DNA from: CAZLLV01 sp964560325
Lineage (GTDB): Bacteria; Acidobacteriota; Thermoanaerobaculia; Multivoradales; DATKCC01
NCBI GenBank assembly: GCA_964560325.1
Contig: CAZLLV010000086.1
Coordinates: forward strand, 1 to 7,397
DNA: 7,397 bases
Reading direction: 5' to 3'
Made by a program: the position numbers and the translations under genes. Shown one piece after another: positions 1 to 7,396 of this stretch (within the stretch, counting starts at the first letter, position 1; each line of letters opens with the position of its first letter). The notes under the pieces were generated by a model. It had not been told where the DNA came from. It saw nothing but the letters and a program-made list of their open reading frames with translations, and made no database searches.

Positions 1-1
1 C

Positions 2-1420
<1,419 letters not shown>

Positions 1421-1426
1421 AGAGGG
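1421..1426 (+). promoter_or_regulatory. Ribosome binding site deciding the hsp20 start
   Basis: AGAGGG directly after the dnaK stop codon is the only Shine-Dalgarno-like sequence here. It lies one base before the first in-frame GTG (1428), which is too close, but seven bases before the second in-frame GTG (1434), which is a normal spacing. This favours 1434 as the hsp20 start. Confidence 0.55.
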
Positions 1427-1433
1427 CGTGCCG

Positions 1434-1877
1434 GTGACCCCCTCCCGCGGTGGCTACGTCGAGGAGCTCGCCCGCCTGCGCGAGCGGCTCCAGGCGGTCC
1501 TCCAGGAAGCGCTCCTGCACTCCCAGTTCGCGGGGGGAGCCGGAGCGCCGCCCGGGGGCTGGTCGCCGTCGGCGGACGTGGTCGAGACCGACGGTGCGTT
1601 CGTGCTGTCGATCGAGCTCCCCGGCGTCGCCAAGGACGACGTGGAGCTCACGGCGCTCGGCCGGCGGCTGGAGGTCTCCGGCCACCGGCCGCTGCCGTCG
1701 GACGCCGGCTTCGCCCGCATGGAGCGGAGCTACGGCCGCTTCCGGCGCCGTTTCGACCTGCCGGCGGCGATCGACGTCGACACCCTGTCGGCGGAGCTCG
1801 AGAGCGGCGTGCTGACGGTGACCGCGCCCAAGCTACCCGCCGGACGGAGCGTGCCGATCGAGAGTGAAGGAGACTGA
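1434..1877 (+). CDS. Small heat-shock protein, Hsp20/alpha-crystallin family
   Basis: ATP-independent holdase chaperone that is expected to form oligomers and keep denaturing proteins in a refoldable state for the DnaK system. The protein has 147 residues, usual for the family. A helical N-terminal arm (residues 8-30, charged and Leu-rich) is followed by a Gly/Pro stretch and the alpha-crystallin domain at about 43-135, with WSPSADVVETD at its start, ELPGV (61-65), MERSYGRFRRRFDLP (96-110) and the family's GVL motif (125-127). The C-terminal extension carries V-P-I (140-142), a conservative form of the I-X-I motif that docks onto neighbouring subunits. I chose GTG 1434 over GTG 1428 because of the ribosome-binding-site spacing; the difference is only two residues. 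It sits 13 bases after dnaK and 3 bases before hspR, so it is probably co-transcribed and heat-induced with them. Confidence 0.93.
   Translation: MTPSRGGYVEELARLRERLQAVLQEALLHSQFAGGAGAPPGGWSPSADVVETDGAFVLSIELPGVAKDDVELTALGRRLEVSGHRPLPSDAGFARMERSYGRFRRRFDLPAAIDVDTLSAELESGVLTVTAPKLPAGRSVPIESEGD
1866..1872 (+). promoter_or_regulatory. Ribosome binding site of hspR
   Basis: GAAGGAG inside the last codons of hsp20, eight bases before ATG 1881. It is a strong Shine-Dalgarno match at normal spacing and fixes the hspR start. Its position within hsp20 suggests the regulator is translated from the shared operon mRNA. Confidence 0.7.
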
Positions 1878-1880
1878 CCG

Positions 1881-2297
1881 ATGGCTGCCCCCGACCGTCA
1901 CGGACGCAAGCGGGAACCGAAGTACGTGATGATCAGCGCCGTCTCCGAGCGCTTCGACATTCACCCCCAGACCCTGCGCCTCTACGAGCGCGAAGGGCTG
2001 ATCACGCCGGCCCGGAGCCGCGGCAACACCCGGCTCTACGACGAGGAGACCCTCCGCCGGCTGGAGCAGATCCTCACCCTCACCCGCGACCTCGGCGTCA
2101 ACCTGGCCGGGGTCGAGGTGATCCTCAACCTGCAGGACCAGATGGACCGGATGAAGACGGAGCTCGACCGCCTGGCCGACAGCATGCGCCGGCAGGTCGC
2201 CGAGCCGCCCACCGGCGTCCATCGCCAGCACGCGCTCGTGCGCGTGAGCGGCGGCCCTCCGGTGATCGTCCGGCGCACCATCGTCGCGAAGCGCTGA
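1881..2297 (+). CDS. hspR: MerR-family heat-shock repressor, HspR type
   Basis: DNA-binding transcriptional regulator of 138 residues. The MerR-type winged helix-turn-helix spans about residues 15-83 and contains the signature HPQTLRLYEREGLITPARS (28-46), NTRLYDEETLRRL (49-61) and GVNLAGVEVILNL (72-84), which matches HspR rather than metal- or drug-sensing MerR proteins. A short amphipathic coiled coil follows (about 84-106, QDQMDRMKTELDRLADSMRR), then a basic and hydrophobic tail of about 30 residues. There is no Cys pattern for metal binding. In actinobacteria and some other phyla HspR represses dnaK operons through HAIR inverted repeats and uses DnaK as co-repressor; position as last gene of a dnaK operon fits this. 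No HAIR-like repeat is visible in the window, so the operator presumably lies upstream of dnaK. The start is supported by GAAGGAG eight bases upstream. Confidence 0.92.
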   Translation: MAAPDRHGRKREPKYVMISAVSERFDIHPQTLRLYEREGLITPARSRGNTRLYDEETLRRLEQILTLTRDLGVNLAGVEVILNLQDQMDRMKTELDRLADSMRRQVAEPPTGVHRQHALVRVSGGPPVIVRRTIVAKR

Positions 2298-2332
2298 GCC
2301 TCCTGCCGGTCCCTCGTTCGCCGGGGCGGGCG

Positions 2333-2341
2333 TGCTACGAT
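2333..2341 (+). promoter_or_regulatory. Extended -10 promoter for the downstream operon, probably leaderless
   Basis: The 51-base gap after hspR contains TGCTACGAT: an extended TG motif plus a -10 hexamer TACGAT (2336-2341) resembling TATAAT, in an AT-rich pocket of otherwise GC-rich DNA. The -35 region (around 2313-2319) is a poor match to TTGACA. A transcription start about seven bases after the hexamer falls on or next to ATG 2349, and there is no Shine-Dalgarno sequence between, so a leaderless mRNA is likely. This is inferred from motif and spacing only. Confidence 0.5.
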
Positions 2342-2348
2342 TTTCGGC

Positions 2349-3263
2349 ATGCCCCACCCGGATCGTCGCGAAGAAACCTGCGAAGAGTGCGAGGGCCGGG
2401 GCTGGGTGCTCGAGCGGGACGGCGGCGCCGGCACCGCGCGACGTTGCGACTGCCGCAAGCGGCGCCTCGTCTCGCGCCTGCTCGAAGGCGCCGGCATCCC
2501 CGAGCGCTACGCCGACTGCACGATCGAGAGCTTCCGCACGGCCGCCCTCGACGACGCGGGGGGCCAGCTCGTGCGCGCCCGCGCCCGCGCGCGGCGCTAC
2601 GTCGACGAGTTCCTCCGCCCGGACGGCGGCTTCCGCGAGCTCGGCCTGCTCTTCCTCGGGCCGCCCGGCGTCGGCAAGACCCATCTGGCCGTCGCCATCC
2701 TCTCCGAGCTCGTCCGGCGCTACGGCGTGCGCGGCCGCTTCGTCGATTTCACCAGCCTCGTCTACCAGATCCAGGCGACCTTCGACCCCGGCTCGCCGAG
2801 CTCGGCGGCGACGGTCCTCGACCCGGTGACCGAGGTCGACGTGCTGGTGCTCGACGAGCTCGGCGCGCAGAAGCCGACCGAGTGGGTCCAGAACGTCCTC
2901 TACCTGATCATCAACACCCGCTACCTCGAGCGGCGCCCGACCCTCTTCACCAGCAACTATCGGCTCACCGAGGGTGTGCCGCCGAGGCCCGCTCCGGACC
3001 GGTCCGAGCCGGTGGCCGGCCGCGACCCCCGCGCACCCCTCGGGGTGACCGACGCCTTCGGCAGCCTCGACCGCTCGTCCGATCCGCTCGCCGGACACCC
3101 TAGGCGGCCGGCGGAAAGGTCGGACGACCCCGGCCTCCTCACGCACCGGATCTCGCCCCAACTCGTCTCCCGGCTCTACGAGATGGCCGAGGCGGTTCGG
3201 ATCGACGCCGTGGACGACTACCGGCGCGAGATCAAGAGCAGAGAGCGCCACCTCGTCGGATGA
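2349..3263 (+). CDS. DnaC/DnaI-like AAA+ ATPase (putative helicase-loader family) with C-terminal insertion
   Basis: A 304-residue ATPase of the DnaC/IstB-like family, which loads replicative helicase onto DNA or, as IstB, assists IS21 transposition. Near the N-terminus two Cys pairs, CEEC (11-14) and CDC (33-35), with GRGW between, look like a small zinc-binding module as in other DnaC/DnaI-like proteins. Walker A is GPPGVGKT (104-111), Walker B DVLVLDE (164-170), sensor 1 FTSNY (200-204), and the SRLYEM motif (274-279) carries the likely arginine finger R275. Between sensor 1 and that motif, residues about 207-262 form a Pro/Arg/Asp/Ser-rich, probably disordered insertion with atypical codons (three AGG). 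There is no IS21 transposase gene next to it, so IstB is unlikely; a stand-alone helicase-loader-like role is more plausible but unproven. It is the first gene of the second operon, with no Shine-Dalgarno sequence and a likely leaderless start. Confidence 0.85.
   Translation: MPHPDRREETCEECEGRGWVLERDGGAGTARRCDCRKRRLVSRLLEGAGIPERYADCTIESFRTAALDDAGGQLVRARARARRYVDEFLRPDGGFRELGLLFLGPPGVGKTHLAVAILSELVRRYGVRGRFVDFTSLVYQIQATFDPGSPSSAATVLDPVTEVDVLVLDELGAQKPTEWVQNVLYLIINTRYLERRPTLFTSNYRLTEGVPPRPAPDRSEPVAGRDPRAPLGVTDAFGSLDRSSDPLAGHPRRPAERSDDPGLLTHRISPQLVSRLYEMAEAVRIDAVDDYRREIKSRERHLVG
2995..3006 (+). repeat. 12-base perfect palindrome inside the ATPase gene
   Basis: CGGACCGGTCCG is its own reverse complement. 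It lies in the part of the ATPase gene coding for the non-conserved insertion (residues about 216-220). Flanking GCTC (2991-2994) and GAGC (3006-3009) could lengthen the stem if slightly shifted. It may be chance in GC-rich DNA, a hairpin, or a protein-binding site. Confidence 0.5.
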
Positions 3264-3276
3264 GGCCACCGCCGCG

Positions 3277-4230
3277 ATGATCCGCCGCTCGGCCGTCGAC
3301 TGCCTACGCCGGGCGGGCCTGTCGGTGCGCGCCAACTGGGGCCTGGTGCTGCTCACGATCCTCCAGAGCGTGTTGGTCGGCGTGCTCTTCGTCGTCTCGC
3401 TCGTGCCCCCGTTCCTGGTGCTCGGCGGCATGGCTCTGTTCGAGCGCGAGTGGACCGCGGCCGCGGCCGAGGAGTGGCTGCTCGGCCTCGGCGCGACGCT
3501 CACCGGGCAGCTCGTGCCGCTCACCCTGGCGGTGCTCGCCTCGCTCCTGCTCGGGTTCCTGGCGGTGCTCGCCTGGGGGTGGTTCCAGGGCGGCGTCTTC
3601 GGCACCCTGGTGGCCGCCGAGCGGCAGGCGCTGCCCGACGCCCAGGACCGCGCCGGCGGCGCCTCCTGGTTCCGGACCTTCAGCCTGCCGGAGTTCTCGG
3701 GCTGGGGCGGGCGCTACGCCTGGCGCTTCTTCTGGTTCTTCCACCTCAGCATGACCGTCGGCCTGCTCCTGCTGCTGGTCGCGGTACTGATCGTCTTCGG
3801 CGTCGTCCTCGGCTACGAAACCTGGGGCGGCGGGGCGGCGTACGGCATCGGCTGTGGGGCGGCGCTGCCGTTCCTCTTCGCGCTCTTCGTCTACGCGCTC
3901 TGGAGCGTGACGGCGCAGCCGTTCCTGGCGCGGCCGGGAAGCGGAGTGATGCGCGCCGCCCGCGACGGGCTGCGGGTCATCGGCCGCCGTCCGGGCGCGG
4001 TGCTGCTGATCGTGCTCACCCTGCTCGTGCTGGGTGTGGCGCTGGGGCTCGCGTTCTTTGTCGGCGAGGCGTCGCTCGGCCTGGTCACGGAGAACCGCTT
4101 CGTGGTCTGGGCCGTCCTCTTCGGGCTCTTCACCGCGGTCCGCATCGTGGTCAATGCCGCGCTCGGTGTCTTCGCCAACGCTTCTTTCACCTCGCTGGCC
4201 GTGGCGGAAGCGACCGAGGTCGCGCGGTGA
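3277..4230 (+). CDS. Polytopic membrane protein of unknown function
   Basis: A 317-residue inner-membrane protein that I do not recognise as a named family. Hydrophobic segments suggest about six transmembrane helices near residues 21-52, 78-104, 153-180, 190-214, 240-263 and 275-300. The N-terminus begins with a basic, amphipathic stretch (MIRRSAVDCLRRAG), and a hydrophilic loop at about 113-150 is rich in Trp, Phe and Gly (WFRTF, EFSGWGGRYAWRFFWFF). The overall pattern, with repeated basic patches before helices (around 225-239, RAARDGLRVIGRRPG), resembles bacterial YIP1-like or glycerophosphodiesterase-associated multi-helix membrane domains, but I see no catalytic motif. The ATG lies 13 bases after the ATPase stop, with a TGAGG about 11 bases upstream. 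The last codons overlap the next gene's GTG start as GTGA, implying translational coupling with the SpoIID lipoprotein and possibly a shared envelope task. Confidence 0.85.
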   Translation: MIRRSAVDCLRRAGLSVRANWGLVLLTILQSVLVGVLFVVSLVPPFLVLGGMALFEREWTAAAAEEWLLGLGATLTGQLVPLTLAVLASLLLGFLAVLAWGWFQGGVFGTLVAAERQALPDAQDRAGGASWFRTFSLPEFSGWGGRYAWRFFWFFHLSMTVGLLLLLVAVLIVFGVVLGYETWGGGAAYGIGCGAALPFLFALFVYALWSVTAQPFLARPGSGVMRAARDGLRVIGRRPGAVLLIVLTLLVLGVALGLAFFVGEASLGLVTENRFVVWAVLFGLFTAVRIVVNAALGVFANASFTSLAVAEATEVAR

Positions 4231-6542
4231 GCCGCTGGCGCTGGACGCTCGCGCTGGTCGCGCTCGCGCTCGCCGGCGCTTGGATCGCCGCCTGCTCGTC
4301 GGCCCCGCCGGGGCGTCCCGGGGAGGAGGCTCCGCCGGCCGCCGCGTCTGTCCCGCCGCCGTCGCCGCCGGCCTCGGAGCCGGTCGGCGCCCCGCCGGAG
4401 CTCGCCGCGCCCGAGGCCCCACTGCCGCTGCCCGAGGAGCCGCTCGCGCCGGCGCCCCCGAGCTGGCCGGCGAACGTCGAGGACGGGGAGATCCTCGTCC
4501 GGGTCGGCCTGGCGAGCGACCTCGTCCGCTACGAGCTGCCCTGCTGCGAGGGCGCGGTGACTCTCTCGGTCGGCGGCGAGAGCCTCACCCTGCGGCCGCC
4601 GCTCACGATCGAGCCCGCCGCCTCGTCGGTGGCGGCTCCGGAGCGCCGTCTCCAGGTGGCGGCGCTACGCGACGAGGGGCAGGCCGAATCGCTCGCCACG
4701 AGCCTGGAAGGGCGCACCGGCTGGCCGGCCGACATCCGCTTCGACGCGTCGAGCGGGCTCTACCGGGTGCGCGTCGGCCGCTTCGCCACCGAGCCCGAGG
4801 TCGAGGCCGCCCGGCGGCGCGTGGCCGGGCTCGGCTTCGGCAGCGCCTGGCCGGTCCAGGAGGGGGGCGAGCTGACCGAGCCGGCGCTCCGGGTGCGCTC
4901 GGGCGAGAGCTCCTTCCGGGTCCACGGCCGCTGGCTGGTGGTCAAGCCGAACGAGCCGAGCGAACCGGGTGCGGACGGCGGCAGCCTGCCGGTCTCGACC
5001 TACGATCGCTCCGGCCGCTTTCGAGGGCGCCTCCTCGTCTTCCTCAACCCGCGCGGCAGCCTGAACCTGATCAACGAGGTGTCCCTCGAGCAGTACCTGC
5101 GCGGCGTGGTGCCGCGCGAGCTCGGTCCCGCGCTCTACCCCCGTCTCGAAGCGCTCAAGGCGCAGGCGGTCGCGGCGCGCACCTATACGCTGCGCCACCT
5201 CGGCGAGTTCGCCGGCGAGGGCTTCGACATCTGCGCCGAGCCGCGCTGCCAGGTCTACGGCGGCATGGAGGCCGAGCATCCGCTCTCCGACCGGGCGGTG
5301 GCGGAGACGGCGGGCGAGATCCTGCTCGCCGGCGACGAGATCGTCGAGGCGCTCTACAGCGCCACCTGCGGCGGGCACACCGAGGACTCGCGCACCGTCT
5401 TCCCCTGGCTCGACGCGAGCTACCTGCGGGGCGTCCCCTGTCCGGAGGGCGAGGCGGTGCGGCTCACCGGGGTGGTGGCGACCGGCACGCCCTTCCCGGA
5501 CGGGTTGACCGAGCGGCTGGTGCCGGTGCCGCGCGCCGCCGGCGGACGCCAGGCGCTCCAGGAGCGGCTCGAAGCACTCGCCCGCACCGCCGGGCTGCCG
5601 GCGACCGGCGATCGCCTGGGTTCGCTCGATCGCGGCGAAGTGCGACGGTACGTGCGGTCGGTGTTCGACCTGGTGCTCGATCCGAGCCTGCTGATCGAAC
5701 CCGGCACCGGCGTGCGGGGCGAGGCCGACGCGCGGCCGACGGCGGTGCGGACGGTGTACCGCCCGGAGGGCGACCCTCGGGCCGCTGACGCCCGGGAGGT
5801 GAGCGGCCGCGAGGCGGAGTGGTTGATGCTCGGCCTGGCGCGCGTTCTCGGGCTGGTCGACGAGGAGCAGGTCCGCTTCCGCGGCATCGAGGGCGGCACG
5901 CTGGTGGTGGCCGGCGGCGCGGAGGATCGCGCGCCGGTGCGTCGGCTGGAGATGCCGGCCGACCTCGCCACCTTCGCGCTCGTTCCCGGCGCGTCCCGGG
6001 ACGAGCCGACGGCGTCGGAGCTCGCCTTGCTGCCGGGCGACGCGCTGGTGCTCTACCGCTGGCGTGGGCGGCTCGCGGCGGTGGTGCGCGACGGCGGCCC
6101 GGACGCGCCGCGGCCCGACACCCACCCGGCGCGGGCGAGCCGCTTTCGCACCTGGAGCCGCTTCCGCAGCGACCGCGAGCTCGCCGCGCTGGTGGCGGAG
6201 CGCTACCCAGGCCTCGGCTTCCGCGGCCTGGAGGTGCTGGAGCGCGGCGTCTCCGGCCGGGTCGGCCGGCTGCGCCTCCTGGGCGACGGCGGGCGGAGCG
6301 AGATCGTCGAGGGTCTCGCGGTGCGCTGGACGCTCGACCTGCCCGACACGCGGTTCGAAGCTCGGCGGGCGGCCGGTCCCGGGGCTCAGCCGGGCTGGCG
6401 CTTCACCGGCGGCGGCTGGGGGCACGGCGTCGGCATGTGCCAGATCGGAGCGTACGTGCTCGCGGGCCGCGACCTCGACTACCGCGAGATCCTGGAGCAC
6501 TACTACACCGGCGTCCGGCTCGGCCGGGCCCGCGTGAGGTGA
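4227..6542 (+). CDS. SPOR and SpoIID/LytB domain lipoprotein, predicted cell-wall protein
   Basis: A 771-residue exported lipoprotein. The GTG start overlaps the preceding stop (GTGA). Residues 1-22 form a signal peptide (MSRWRW, then a hydrophobic core) ending in the lipobox IAAC with C23 as lipidation site, followed by a Pro/Ala/Glu-rich spacer (24-82). A first SpoIID-like beta segment (EILVRVGLASD, 88-98) comes before a SPOR domain at about 140-212, which in other proteins binds denuded glycan. The main SpoIID domain follows (about 220-405): NEVSLEQYLRGVVPRE with E298 matching the catalytic Glu of B. subtilis SpoIID, ALKAQAVAARTY (309-320), a Cys pair C336/C341, and TCGGHTEDS (380-388). 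The closing motif GGGWGHGVGMCQIGA stands at 728-742. Between 405 and 700 lies an unassigned region far longer than in compact SpoIID proteins. SpoIID is a lytic transglycosylase on denuded peptidoglycan; a similar wall-remodelling role at the periplasmic face is inferred, as sporulation itself is unlikely here. Confidence 0.92.
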   Translation: MSRWRWTLALVALALAGAWIAACSSAPPGRPGEEAPPAAASVPPPSPPASEPVGAPPELAAPEAPLPLPEEPLAPAPPSWPANVEDGEILVRVGLASDLVRYELPCCEGAVTLSVGGESLTLRPPLTIEPAASSVAAPERRLQVAALRDEGQAESLATSLEGRTGWPADIRFDASSGLYRVRVGRFATEPEVEAARRRVAGLGFGSAWPVQEGGELTEPALRVRSGESSFRVHGRWLVVKPNEPSEPGADGGSLPVSTYDRSGRFRGRLLVFLNPRGSLNLINEVSLEQYLRGVVPRELGPALYPRLEALKAQAVAARTYTLRHLGEFAGEGFDICAEPRCQVYGGMEAEHPLSDRAVAETAGEILLAGDEIVEALYSATCGGHTEDSRTVFPWLDASYLRGVPCPEGEAVRLTGVVATGTPFPDGLTERLVPVPRAAGGRQALQERLEALARTAGLPATGDRLGSLDRGEVRRYVRSVFDLVLDPSLLIEPGTGVRGEADARPTAVRTVYRPEGDPRAADAREVSGREAEWLMLGLARVLGLVDEEQVRFRGIEGGTLVVAGGAEDRAPVRRLEMPADLATFALVPGASRDEPTASELALLPGDALVLYRWRGRLAAVVRDGGPDAPRPDTHPARASRFRTWSRFRSDRELAALVAERYPGLGFRGLEVLERGVSGRVGRLRLLGDGGRSEIVEGLAVRWTLDLPDTRFEARRAAGPGAQPGWRFTGGGWGHGVGMCQIGAYVLAGRDLDYREILEHYYTGVRLGRARVR

Positions 6543-6543
6543 T
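6536..6543 (+). promoter_or_regulatory. Strong ribosome binding site deciding the deoC start
   Basis: GAGGTGAT matches the anti-Shine-Dalgarno consensus AAGGAGGTGATC over eight bases and spans the end of the SpoIID gene including its stop. The first in-frame ATG (6542) overlaps the site itself and is too close; the second ATG (6548) lies eight bases after GAGG, a normal distance. The deoC start is therefore placed at 6548. Confidence 0.65.
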
Positions 6544-6547
6544 GCCG

Positions 6548-7264
6548 ATGCCCCACCTTCCCCGGCCGCTGGCGTCGTACGTCGATCACACCCTGCTCCG
6601 GCCGGACGCGACGCGCGAGGAGGTGCTGCGGGTCGTGCGCGAGGCGGCGGAGCACCGCTTCGCGGCGGTCTGCATCCCGCCCTGCTACGTGGGCGACGCG
6701 GTGCAGTGTTTGGAGGGGGAGGGCGCGGGCGGCACGGGCGTGGCGGTGGCGACGGTGATCTCGTTTCCGTTCGGCTACGTCGATCCGCGGGTGCGGCTGG
6801 AGGAGTCGCGGCGGGCGGTCGAGCAGGGAGCGCGGGAGCTCGACTCGGTGCTCAACGTGTCGTGGCTGAAGAGCGGCGACGCGGGCCGGGTGCGGGACGA
6901 TCTGGCCGGCTGGGTGGAGGCGCTGCGGGCGGCGGAGGAGGGGTTGGTGCTGAAGGTGATCGTGGAGACGGCGCTCCTCACGGAGGAGGAGAAGCGCAAG
7001 GCGGCCGAGGCGGTCTGCGCGGCGGGCGCGGACTTCGTGAAGACCTCGACCGGCTTCGCCGCCGGCGGCGCGACGGTCGAGGACGTGAAGCTGCTCACGA
7101 AAGTGGTGGCGGGGCGGGCGAAGGTGAAGGCGTCGGGCGGGATCCGGGACGCGGAGACGGCGCTGGCGATGATCGAGGCGGGAGCGGAGCGGCTGGGGAC
7201 CTCCAGCGGCGTAGCGATCGTGGAGGAGTGGGCGGCGATGGAGGCGGCGGGGAGTAGCGAGTAG
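6548..7264 (+). CDS. deoC: Deoxyribose-phosphate aldolase
   Basis: Cytoplasmic class I aldolase (EC 4.1.2.4) that splits 2-deoxy-D-ribose 5-phosphate into glyceraldehyde 3-phosphate and acetaldehyde in deoxynucleoside breakdown. The 238 residues fit the shorter bacterial DeoC type and form a TIM barrel. Seen motifs: YVDHTLLRPDAT (11-22), VCIPPCYV (41-48), ELDSVLNVSWLKSGD (97-111) with D99 equivalent to E. coli D102, KVIVETALLTEEEK (136-149), FVKTSTGF (163-170) with K165 as the Schiff-base lysine (E. coli K167), KASGGIR (194-200) with K194 matching E. coli K201, and the phosphate-binding LGTSSGV (216-222). All catalytic residues are present. It starts five bases after the SpoIID gene, so is probably co-transcribed, yet has no evident link to it; no other deo genes are in the window. 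Codons end in G much more often than in the dnaK region. The start at 6548 rather than 6542 is chosen from the ribosome binding site. Confidence 0.97.
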   Translation: MPHLPRPLASYVDHTLLRPDATREEVLRVVREAAEHRFAAVCIPPCYVGDAVQCLEGEGAGGTGVAVATVISFPFGYVDPRVRLEESRRAVEQGARELDSVLNVSWLKSGDAGRVRDDLAGWVEALRAAEEGLVLKVIVETALLTEEEKRKAAEAVCAAGADFVKTSTGFAAGGATVEDVKLLTKVVAGRAKVKASGGIRDAETALAMIEAGAERLGTSSGVAIVEEWAAMEAAGSSE

Positions 7265-7384
7265 GGGACTCGCAGGGGCGGGAGTGGGGGCGTCCCGGTC
7301 CGTGGGCTCCCGCGCCGGGGGACGGCGGGCGCTGTCGGACGGCGTGAACGCAGGCGCCCCCCTCGTCAGGGTCCGCGCTCGGGT

Positions 7385-7396
7385 GGAGTGCACTCC
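7385..7396 (+). repeat. 12-base perfect palindrome at the window edge
   Basis: GGAGTGCACTCC is its own reverse complement and lies in non-coding DNA about 120 bases after deoC. It could be an operator half-context for a gene beyond the window or chance. The 133-base tail around it also has a bulged inverted repeat (CGTCCCGG at 7291-7298 with CCGGGGGACG at 7315-7324) and no other recognisable feature. Confidence 0.45.

Noticed and set aside
2349..3263. Reading the ATPase as IstB of an IS21-type insertion sequence
   Set aside because: No IstA-type transposase and no terminal inverted repeats or target duplications are seen nearby, and the gene sits in an ordinary chromosomal operon.
1833..3605. 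A 590-codon open frame on the - strand across hsp20, hspR and the ATPase gene
   Set aside because: It lies antisense to three genes with clear family motifs, shows no recognisable domain, and is Ala/Arg/Glu/Pro-rich as expected from antisense of GC-rich genes.
3450..4226. Extension of the SpoIID lipoprotein frame upstream to an earlier start
   Set aside because: The extension overlaps the membrane protein gene entirely and encodes Arg/Ala-rich nonsense; the GTG at 4227 gives a proper lipoprotein signal peptide.
4665..6500. A 611-codon open frame on the - strand opposite the SpoIID-like gene
   Set aside because: It is antisense to a gene with a lipobox, SPOR and SpoIID motifs; its composition is repetitive in Ala, Arg, Glu and His with no motif, typical of a shadow frame.
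5819..6547. Upstream extension of the deoC frame
   Set aside because: The extra sequence overlaps the SpoIID gene and is low-complexity; the DeoC family N-terminus begins right after 6548, where a strong ribosome binding site fits.
7291..7324. Rho-independent terminator after deoC
   Set aside because: The inverted repeat CGTCCCGG / CCGGGGGACG needs a two-base bulge and a long loop, and no T run follows it, so the evidence is too weak.
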